DNA of 64,000 nt from Nitzschia sp. DOCU1 (Eukaryota; Bacillariophyta; Bacillariophyceae; Bacillariales; Bacillariaceae): contig OX595986.1 of assembly GCA_951394045.1 (NCBI GenBank), positions 4,369,534-4,433,533 on the forward strand. The letters are read 5' to 3'. Positions within the stretch are counted from its first letter, which is position 1. Every line of letters starts with the position of its first letter. A program made the translations under genes and the position numbers. Positions 56,048 through 64,000 of the stretch are shown here, piece by piece. The notes beneath the pieces were generated by a model. The model was not told the DNA's origin. It did not search any database and saw nothing but the letters and a program-made list of their open reading frames with translations.

Positions 56048-57396
56048 GTTGTACTACACCGCAAAATGGCATTCACCGCCGATAATATTTGGGTCTTGAT
56101 TCGCCTAAGCCAAAAAAGAAGGCAGTCACATGAATTCCAACAGAACAAATATATGCCTGCTGGTTCTGACTTTACATAACGCAATGGTCTACTATGTGGC
56201 TACAAAAAAACCAATCTGCGACTGACTCCATCATCGATGGAAGAACGTAACTTTTTGTACCGACGGGGAGAGACTGAAAATGTGGCTCTAACTTCTGGCA
56301 CAACCGATTGAACTTTGGGGCGGGAAGTTTCGTAATCCGGGACAATATTGCAAAAGATTGCCGTGAGTGGCATGAGCGATGCGACCATGCCGTTAGCGCA
56401 TTGCCTGTCATGAAGTATGTGATATCATTGTCAGTGTTGCCCATACGGAACGTTTGGGCAAGATGATTGATGATGGAACAGTTCATGCATTGCATGGCTC
56501 ATCCTGCCATACCATCGCGAAGGTGTCTATTTCTTCTTTCCGACTCGGCAATGATCAATAGATTGAAGTTCGTTTCAACTCTGGACTTTGACGGTAGCCC
56601 CCCAGAATGAATATACCGTCATCCGCCATGACGATGCCGACTTGATGATATGGATAATGAACATGTCATGAGGAGTTAGGGTCCCAACAAATAGATGACC
56701 CCGTGGTCGAGGTGCGGCTCCCAATTTTTCCTGAAACAACAACATTTGGGATACCCAAACGGTGCAGAGCCTTGTATCATCTTTGCACGAGAGACTCGGG
56801 AAGGCGCTGATGAAGGGACCATCACCGAAACAGCCAAATTGGTCGATCATTGTCATCAAAGTGACAGTTTTGAATACACCTGTCCCATTCTTAGACAATT
56901 TGAATATATTTGCACTGACATTCCCAGAGAAGGCATTGAAGTCATCGAAGCTACCTATCAGTAATATTCATTCTTACCCGTGGCCTTTCATTACCCAATT
57001 GGTAAACGATGACGCAAAGGCAAACAAGCCAAACCTGACAACCAAGTAGAGATTGATCATCATCAATTCAAATGGGAGAGTGCGGAACCGCTGTTTGATA
57101 TGGAAGACATGATGCGCAAAAAAGAAGCATCGCCAAAAACCGATTTGTAATAGTAGTAGTACTAGAACGGTTTTTATTAGGATCAATGTATGGTGTCTGT
57201 CATGCAAAAATGATGCATCCCAGCTAGCTACCCATAGCCAGCACGATTAATGATGCAATTGTTTCTCTACTAGCTAGTCCTGGCGGGTTCCAATCATTGC
57301 TACTTTGATTGAGCACGGAAAACGCCATTAAAATGCAACGAGATTTATCATCTATCTATTCATCAAACCGATTGGCTTCACTGCCCATGCAACAGC

Positions 57397-57555
57397 CTAC
57401 TGAACCCCACCACTATGTCACAGCTGTTTGATATGGATGGGGTAGACCACAGCTGCTCCGCCTGGAAGAGAGCTCCCTCTACCCACATACGGGAGGGAGA
57501 TCCGCCTGGAGACGACAATCCACTTCACTCGATGGCGTACTGCCGATTTCCAATC
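57397..57555 (+). repeat. Direct repeat A, copy 1
   Basis: About 160 bp, similar to 57672-57832 with scattered substitutions and small indels that mostly preserve the reading frame. Shared core: CACAGCTGCTCYGCCTGG. Confidence 0.85.
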
Positions 57556-57671
57556 GTCGCCCGCCCGGCAGCCATTAGTAGAAAAACTATTGTACTGGTA
57601 GCACTTGCCAGGAGTTGGCTATGATGATTTATCGAACTTTTGGCTTCGTTTTTGTGTTCTCACACAAAAAG

Positions 57672-57832
57672 TTACTGAGCCCCACTGCTACGTCAAAGCA
57701 GTTCGATTTCGGAGGGGTGGGCCACAGCTGCTCTGCCTGGAGGAGAGCTCCCTCTACCGACATACGGGAGGGAGATCCACCTAGTAGAGACAACAATCCA
57801 CTTCACTCAACGGCGTACAGCCAATTCCAATC
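57672..57832 (+). repeat. Direct repeat A, copy 2
   Basis: Second copy, offset about 275 bp from copy 1. Both can be read as HSCSAWxRAPSTxIREGDPP. Confidence 0.85.
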
Positions 57833-58846
57833 CTCCACGCACCAGCACAGGTTACACTTAACTCTCAACGACGAGACACGTATGCGAGTGGAGGACGTTT
57901 TAAAACCGGAACCACAAACCAGTTGCATTGATCAGGCTGTTGTGTGCGGGAGAATTGGAATCGGGATCGAGATCAGGACCAGGATCGTTGCTCTGGAAAA
58001 AGTTGGTTTCATTGTAGAACAATGCCAGATGCCTGCAAAAGGAGGAAAGAACAGGGGTATAAGTAGCACTGTGGGAGAGATGAAAATATGAGCAAACAGC
58101 ACCAGACAATTCACACTTACCATGAAGACACCAAATACATGCACAAATACATCCACCCACACCACAACCAACCTGCAAAACAAAGAGAGGACTCAACTTT
58201 CCAACAACAGATCCGGCCATCAAAGTAGCTTTGATTGCAAGGTGAAGCCTTTGCCATCGCGCCAACGTCTTCGTTCTCGCCAATCTTCTCCCCATTCCAT
58301 AGTAGACCATCACAAGCAAAACCTCATCCGACAACATTCCTCAGCAATCCTCTTCCATTCCCTTGGAGGCCAATTTTTATGATGGAGTCCAATCATTGGG
58401 GTCATGGATGTCTGCGTTACCATGTTCGGGACTGGAACATGCCACAGCATCCACTCATCCGCCAACTTGCTGCATCCAACGTGGGACGGGGGGTTCCGGG
58501 GTCAATGGTGTATCACTGGCTTTGCCCCCAGTGCCCCAAGCCATGCTGGTTGCCCCCCTTCCCACTCCTCTTCTTTCGGCTGCTACCTCACAAACTACAT
58601 ATATTTTTAAAAGCCAGGCGGGGATGTACCTTTCACACAAGGGAATGGCAGAAAACGCTTTTGGAGCCATGGTCGGTAACACTTGCAAAAGCTAAAATAG
58701 AAAGAGGACAATCTTGTGAGAATGAAAGAACATCAACGTGGCAACAAAGAACTCACCTCGAATCAAAGCCCCTCTGTCAACAATCGAACGATCCTTCCCG
58801 GCATGCTACCGTCCCATGCCACAAAACCGTGGGAGGATGATACGAT

Positions 58847-58880
58847 AGCTTTTAGGATCCCACCCACGGGGATCCCAGGA
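58847..58880 (+). repeat. Direct repeat B, copy 1
   Basis: 34 bp beginning AGCTTTTAGGATCCCACCC; two mismatches to 58998-59031. Both are preceded by TCCCGGCATGCT at differing distances. Confidence 0.8.
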
Positions 58881-58997
58881 AGGCTTGACACGACCTGGAC
58901 TGCCACCACCAGAGCAATCCACAGATCTGTTGAAAGAAAGAGAGAAGAACAAAGACAGAACACGAGCAAGGATCGATCCCGGCATGCTGCGGACGGA

Positions 58998-59031
58998 AGC
59001 TTTTAGGATCCCACCCATGGGGACCCCAGGA
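58998..59031 (+). repeat. Direct repeat B, copy 2
   Basis: Second copy of the 34-bp unit, 151 bp downstream of the first. Confidence 0.8.
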
Positions 59032-59916
59032 CGTCATCTCCAGAACTCAGTGGACTGCTGACTTTCCTTCGAGACAAACAGCAGCCGGTGGCGCTGCTGT
59101 AGGACTGTCATCTTCATCATCGTCATGAACATCACGGACGATGATCATGGCGATGATGAAGAAAGGAGCGATGCAGATTGCTCCTTTCGCAGAAAAGTGA
59201 CCTCGATTGAGTGAAAAAGTGATTTTTTCTTGGGCTTTCCTTCCTCCAAGGCAAGGAGTTCCCACGATGAGGCCCCACGGTTGCTTAAAAGTCATCCACA
59301 TTCATCCATCGTCAAACACTCTGCGGTTTCGATGATCGCCGGTTGTATGTGACTCCATCCAAGCCCACGCTAGCTATCTTTTTCGTCGTAATCGTTGCCT
59401 CAAACATGCTGATTGCTGTGTCCCTTTTTACTATCCCACCATCGTCATTGTGCAAGCATTGAAGAGGTATTTTTGCATTGGTCATTGGTTTTGGACGCGT
59501 TTTGCCTCTTTGACGATTGACGCGCTCTTTCTTCCATTTTTGATGACGTAGAAACGCTCCTTCGCCTGTCACGGATGGCCTTTCCTCTCTCATGGTACAC
59601 AATTCTACGTTGATTTTCACATGCGCGCATGCCAGGGGCAGGCTAGCTTGGCAGCAATTTTGCTTCCAGCGGCGAATGATCGGAGAAGTCGTATCTACTC
59701 GCTATCCAATCGCCTCCACGTGTCAAAGCCTCGGCGCTTGTTTCGCGTCAGCCAACCATCACAAATGGAACGGACGGCATCCATCACATTTTTCGCTTCT
59801 GCCCCTTTGGTCGGGCTCCTTCCAATCTTTCTTTGTCGTCACATAGTATCGAACATGCATGGCAAAGAAAGTATAATAGAGCAAAGCATTTTAGAACGGA
59901 CAATATAAAACAAACA

Positions 59917-61332
59917 ATGTCGAGAATCCAAAGCCACTTCATCGTATCATATGTGGCATGGCTGTTGCTCGAGGTTCCCAGCAGAGTCAGCGCCTACGCG
60001 CCCATGGAAAGCTGCTCCCTGAATCGTCGCGGCAGCAGTACAGGGTCGACATCAAGAGTCTTTGCCAAGCCGCCACCGACTTCAAAGTTTGATTTGCAGG
60101 CACTCGAGGCATTTGAAGCACAAATAGAACTAGAGGCGTTGGCTCTGAGCGCCGTCGAGGAAGGAGAAGACTGGACCGATGACTATGATGACGACGATGA
60201 CGCAGTATTCTCTGGCAGGGCCATCGAGATAAACGAATTTGTGGTTCCGCCCGAGCTTGACAACAAAAGAATCGATGCCGTGGTAGCTGAAATGACACCC
60301 TCGCTTTCAAGATCGGTATGCGGAAATCTGGTAGTTGATGGGCAAGTCCGGGATGGAAATAACAAAGTATTGGATCGAAAGTCCCACAAAGTGGCGGCTG
60401 GGACAATTCTGCGAGTGGTCATGCCAAAGGAAGAGAAGTCTCTGGAAATCGAGCCACAAGATTTGCCTCTAGATATTTTGTATGAGGATGAGTACATGAT
60501 TGTACTCAACAAGGCAGCGGGTATGGTCGTCCATCCGGCGGCAGGTAACTGGGACGGGACGCTGGTCAATGCACTAGCGTACTACTTGTTGAACAGTCCT
60601 TACGGAAGCGGAGATTTTGTGGGAAATGATTCCGATGATTCTGAGGCAAGCTCCCTCGAAGACCCGACCGGTGCTGATGGTGAAACTCAGTCGTTCCGTC
60701 CTGGAATTGTGCATCGGCTGGACAAGGGAACAACTGGCGTCCTTGTGGTTGCAAAAACGAGTCAGGCCTTGGCTGCTTTGTCCCAATCGTTTGCCGATCG
60801 AAACGCCAAAAAGACATATCTGGCAATAACAGTGGGGAATCCGGGACGACGAGTAGTAATTGACAAACCCATCGGTCGTCATCCAGTCCATCGGCAACGC
60901 ATGAGAGTTGTTCCGGACCCGCATCGTAAAGACTCTAGTGGTACGGCCCCAAAGGATCGCATGTCGTCGACCATGCTACAGAAAGGACGACGGGCTCTGT
61001 CCTATGTCGATACTCTAGCATTTGACAGCAAGCTTTCGCTGGTTCAAGTGCGCATAGAAACAGGTCGAACACACCAGATTCGTGTCCATTTGCAAGATCG
61101 GCACACTCCAATCTATGGTGACGACATTTACGGTATCTCTGATTGGAACACGCGCTTATTAAAAACGCATGGTATCCAGCGGCCGCTACTGCATGCATAC
61201 CGCTTGGAGGTGGATCATCCAATCACGGGGGAAAGAATGGTGTTTGTGGCGCCAATGGCTGAGGATATGAAGAAAATGGCAACAAGTATTTGGCCTACAG
61301 GGCCAGAAGAATCACCAGAGTTTTTCCTATAG
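59917..61332 (+). CDS. RluD/RluA-family pseudouridine synthase, plastid-targeted
   Basis: From the ATG at 59917 this gives 471 residues. Residues 1-25 are a signal peptide (HFIVSYVAWLLLEV) ending VSAYAP, an ASAFAP-like site with Tyr at +1, followed by a Ser/Arg transit segment; this points to the plastid. An S4 RNA-binding domain lies at about 118-165 (DNKRIDAVVAEM, VDGQVRD). The synthase domain follows: ILYEDEYMIVLNKAAGMVVH, then HRLDKGTTG with catalytic Asp269, and ETGRTHQIRVHLQ. S4 plus HRLDxxTTG defines the RluA/RluD group, which makes pseudouridine in large-subunit rRNA. It probably modifies plastid 23S rRNA. It converges with the ubiquitin protease gene 28 bp away. Confidence 0.93.
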   Translation: MSRIQSHFIVSYVAWLLLEVPSRVSAYAPMESCSLNRRGSSTGSTSRVFAKPPPTSKFDLQALEAFEAQIELEALALSAVEEGEDWTDDYDDDDDAVFSGRAIEINEFVVPPELDNKRIDAVVAEMTPSLSRSVCGNLVVDGQVRDGNNKVLDRKSHKVAAGTILRVVMPKEEKSLEIEPQDLPLDILYEDEYMIVLNKAAGMVVHPAAGNWDGTLVNALAYYLLNSPYGSGDFVGNDSDDSEASSLEDPTGADGETQSFRPGIVHRLDKGTTGVLVVAKTSQALAALSQSFADRNAKKTYLAITVGNPGRRVVIDKPIGRHPVHRQRMRVVPDPHRKDSSGTAPKDRMSSTMLQKGRRALSYVDTLAFDSKLSLVQVRIETGRTHQIRVHLQDRHTPIYGDDIYGISDWNTRLLKTHGIQRPLLHAYRLEVDHPITGERMVFVAPMAEDMKKMATSIWPTGPEESPEFFL

Positions 61333-61360
61333 ATTATTTGTTTTTTGTCGTCTAAAGCGA

Positions 61361-62713
61361 TTAGTCAAGGTAAAGTCTACTCAAGTCGCTCCTTCGAACA
61401 TATTGCACAACATAGGCGTTGCTCGTCTGCCCCCCGTAACCATAAGAGTTTCCTCCTACTCCGGCAAATCGCTTGAATAGTCGGCCGAGACTTGGAAGTC
61501 CTCGGCCTCCCTTTTTGGAAGCTGGATGCCTGTCGACCTTGCCCTTGCCCCCATATGAATCCTGAAAGACTTCTTCCACAGGTACTCGTTCTACAATGTG
61601 ATCATTGAAGCGATACCACGTATCAGTACGCACATCCGGTCGCACATAAGCATAATAGTGCCCTGCTCCGTACTTTCCGGCGTGAATGACAACCGACTGC
61701 AAATCGTAGATGGTTTGTGCCGTTCCGTCTTTGCCATTGACAGGTTTGCAAATAGCGCCCAGGTCAATCTCGGATGGAAATTCGAGCCGCGAATTGACTT
61801 TGGTCATTGTATCGGTAGCGTAATCATATGAAAAGCGCTTCAAATGGAACTGTAGGATAGGCGGCAGACCATTGGCAATTAAGGAAGATCCCTTGTGTGC
61901 ATCGACCTTGTCTGCTCCTTTCTCGGGTCTCCAGCCATTGCCTTCCTTTACGCTCAATAACTCAGGCTCACCGAAAGTTTCCTTCAACGAATCCAAAAGC
62001 GTCGAGCTATCCCATGACACATAAGTGATAATACAGACGAACAATATCAGTGCCCAAGCTCCCGCTTCTCACCTTTTGTCAATATCAAGTGATAGGTCCA
62101 GAAATAGCTCTTCACGACGCCGCTCCCTGCCGGAGCCATCCAATGCCGTAATGTAAGCCTCAAAAGATCCTTTGTAAAGGTCAGATATCGACTCCTGCTC
62201 CAACGCGGGCAATAATAGCTTCCAAAATTCCTGAGAATCTTGCTGTACCATTGGTGGGATCCCCAGTCGCAGACAAAAGTTTCGGGGTGTGACGGCAGGA
62301 AGTTGCTGCGATGAGGCCGCGATCATGTCCGTGAATAATTCTCGGAGGGCAATTTTTGCGTCGGACTCATCTCTAACTTTGCTCGTCTCCACCACAACAT
62401 CAGCCTCCCCTGATGAACTCTCTTCGTCGTCATTTTCATTGGAACTGTCGACAGGTTGAGGCTCCACCGGGTCGATTACCAGTTGCCGTAAAAGGGGAAT
62501 GTGAAATGCGCATTCTAACTGTGCATTCATATAGCATGTATTTCCGAGATTTTTCAGTCCAGTTGACAATAGTGATGGATTTAGGGCAAATGCTCGCAGG
62601 TCAGTCGATGCCTGAGAAGTGGGAGGCGCGAGAAACACGACGGCGAAGCAAAGCAAAAGCGGAATTCTTGGCATCGACGCCATTGGTCGTTTGAGAAAAT
62701 ATGAGCTCTTCAT
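61361..62713 (-). CDS. Ubiquitin-specific protease (USP) with signal peptide
   Basis: Exons 62713-62073 and 62006-61361 (GTGAGA...ATAG, phase 2) give 428 residues. The USP core has the Cys box GLKNLGNTCYMN (Cys60), QQDSQEFW, LQFHLKRFSYD, and the His box VIHAGKYGAGHYYAY (His330) with YRFND (Asn348/Asp349). All catalytic residues are present. Unusually, residues 11-36 form a clear signal peptide (PRIPLLLCFAVVFLAPPTSQA) and are followed by only about 15 residues before the domain, without an aromatic at the likely cleavage site. In diatoms that pattern fits the periplastidal compartment, where a ubiquitin-based import system works. The C-terminus is Gly/Arg/Lys-rich. Confidence 0.9.
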
Positions 62714-63275
62714 GCTAATGTCGAAGATTTCTATGAAGAATGAGTTGCTTATTGGGCAAGATAGACGGCTTTGGGCAAGGAAAAAGGGCTCTCCGCATGC
62801 AGACCAGATTTAAAATGATGCCCATCGTTGTCTTTGTGTGACGACGGGGATAGAGAGAGAGAGATGCGATGCGAGATGAGGAATCCACGTGGAGGCAGAA
62901 TGGCAATGGACTTGCGAGTTAGTCGTCTGTGTCATCCAAAACTTGTTGACGCACGTTAGCTACCGAAGGTACCCCAGAGGAGGACTTTTGGAAGACTGCA
63001 GCAGTAGTTACTCAAAGTCAATCTTTCCTCTAGACAGTTGTTGCAGTAGTAACTTCTAAGACTCTTTGCCCATGACTACAGTCTCTAAATAACCGGTCTT
63101 GAAACATGCAGTAGAAGACCCGGGTGTGGGATCAAGAAATCTTTTCGTTCGAGACTCGAGAGACGAAGGACAAAGATGAACGCAATCATATTTAAACCCA
63201 GAAAATGCAGTAATGAACAAAATTCGACACTATTCAGAGTACAGGTAAGGTACAGTCAGTCACCAAACAAAACAA
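62714..63275. other. Intergenic
   Basis: Promoter of the USP gene and 3' flank of the CLC gene. A GA microsatellite lies near 62850. Nothing else was recognised. Confidence 0.5.
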
Positions 63276-64000
63276 CTAATGCTTCTCTTTCCCTTGGTCG
63301 TCGTCGTGTTCGTCCTTCCCTTCGTAGAAGTTGAAGTCGTCGTCATCTTCGTCGTCATCCTCGTCCAATGTCTCATGGTCGTCTCCAACAATGTGATCTT
63401 GGTGATAAAGAGAGTGATCAATGTCACTTCTGGTGATCTGACTCTTGATGAATGGAAGGTAGGCAGTCGCAAACAGGGAGCAGAGAGACGCCATCAAGAT
63501 CGACGGAATGGCGCAGGGTTCGCCGGCCAAAAAGGCAAGGATCAAAGTTGAGGCCAACGACGTGCGAGTAATGGCAACATTAATGCCAGCAGCCATGCAA
63601 AGAACACAAATCTGAAGTGGTATAAGGTCAGGTAGAAAACAGTAAAGAGTACGACCGAAGGATGAGCCAGCCATCATGAGCGGAAAAATGTAGCCACCGC
63701 GAAGACCGCCGGCGACTGTGAAAGAAATGGCAACCAACTTTGCCATTCCAGTGATAAATGAAGTAAAGGCCGAGTCCATCTCAAAACCGGTGTATCCAGT
63801 CGTAGGCCAAACGTTTGGTAGGTCCTTCGCAGGTCCCAAGTTAGCGACAACTTGAATCTCCTCTTCGCCCCAAAACATCGTCTGCGGCACCAGGACGCCC
63901 ATGAGAATCACAAAGGCGCCTCCCAACCACGCTCGATAAACAGCTCTCGAATTGTCTAGGAGCTGAAGCTTGGCAAACATAGCCATGTTGGCTGAATGAA
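63276..64000 (-). CDS. CLC-family chloride channel/antiporter, C-terminal part
   Basis: The minus-strand frame is open to the window edge; an ATG at 63986 begins a readable stretch but family alignment implies more helices upstream, so this is treated as partial. GVLVPQTMFWGEEEI is the CLC block before the second half. SFTVAGGLRGGYIFPLMMAGSSFGR matches the GxFxP and GxxxGR selectivity region. LCMAAGINVAITRTSLASTLI, then EPCAIPSILMASLCSLFAT, follow. CLC proteins carry chloride or exchange it with protons. The C-terminus is a highly acidic tail (a run of Glu/Asp) and no CBS domains are present, as in bacterial-like CLCs. Terminal YLPFIKSQ sits just after the last helix. Confidence 0.88.
   Translation of the reverse strand, partial: HSANMAMFAKLQLLDNSRAVYRAWLGGAFVILMGVLVPQTMFWGEEEIQVVANLGPAKDLPNVWPTTGYTGFEMDSAFTSFITGMAKLVAISFTVAGGLRGGYIFPLMMAGSSFGRTLYCFLPDLIPLQICVLCMAAGINVAITRTSLASTLILAFLAGEPCAIPSILMASLCSLFATAYLPFIKSQITRSDIDHSLYHQDHIVGDDHETLDEDDDEDDDDFNFYEGKDEHDDDQGKEKH

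Larger units (their letters stand above)
56048..59916. other. Intergenic, 3.9 kb, repeat-bearing
   Basis: No reliable gene is present. Many overlapping open frames of 60-200 codons lack domains and good starts. It holds two families of direct repeats (57397/57672 and 58847/58998) and could be the decayed remains of a mobile element. Its right end is the promoter of the RluD gene. Confidence 0.5.

Noticed and set aside
56200..57200. Overlapping open frames that might be a decayed gene
   Set aside because: No family could be recognised and the frames switch repeatedly; not enough to call a pseudogene.
58235..58840. 201-codon plus-strand frame
   Set aside because: Pro/His-rich composition without domain; overlaps direct repeats and looks like non-coding sequence.
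1..64000. CRISPR arrays, rRNA, bacterial operons, riboswitches
   Set aside because: None seen; gene structure is eukaryotic throughout.

Overview
The window is nuclear DNA from a photosynthetic stramenopile, most likely a pennate diatom close to Phaeodactylum. The species is inferred, not proven. The basis is compact eukaryotic genes on both strands with short GTAAGT-type introns (mostly 55-250 bp). Several N-termini look like secondary-plastid bipartite leaders, a signal peptide followed by an ASAFAP-like motif. The families also fit: sulfide:quinone oxidoreductase, 14-3-3, PPWD1-type cyclophilin, GH125 mannosidase, KDM4-like demethylase, and diatom-type hypothetical proteins. Exon joins given here were worked out by hand from splice-site consensus and frame. 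The summed coding lengths of all spliced genes come out as whole codons.

Layout. 0-12 kb: the N-terminus of an XRN2/Rat1 exonuclease, a cyclin, a secreted beta-helix-like protein with a tail of repeated N-glycosylation sequons, a PHD/ePHD chromatin protein, an RBBP9-type hydrolase and a plastid DCC oxidoreductase. 12-18 kb: a Helitron-like transposon carrying one long uninterrupted Rep/PIF1 protein. 18-24 kb: a KDM4-like JmjC demethylase, a plastid S1-domain protein and a mitochondrial sulfide:quinone oxidoreductase. 24-32 kb: a 2131-residue protein of unknown function with repeated modules, and a membrane-anchored cyclophilin. 32-34.5 kb: an intergenic region rich in hairpins and repeats. 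34.5-46.5 kb: an ELM2-SANT-PHD protein, a divergent kinesin, a GPR180-like seven-TM protein, a small coiled-coil protein, a PPWD1 homologue and a Myb-like protein. 47-55 kb: a GH125 alpha-mannosidase, an HtrL-like putative glycosyltransferase, 14-3-3, a NEDD8/ubiquitin-like modifier and an EHD/dynamin-like GTPase. 55-60 kb: mostly non-coding, with two families of direct repeats. 60-64 kb: a plastid RluD-type pseudouridine synthase, a ubiquitin protease with a signal peptide, and a truncated CLC chloride channel.

Shared themes are chromatin regulation (ePHD, JmjC/Tudor-like, ELM2-SANT-PHD), secretory-pathway glycosylation (GH125, the HtrL-like protein, the sequon-rich secreted protein) and plastid biogenesis (S1 protein, DCC protein, RluD, and possibly the leader-bearing ubiquitin protease in the periplastidal compartment). 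No RNA genes, CRISPR arrays or bacterial-type operons were found.
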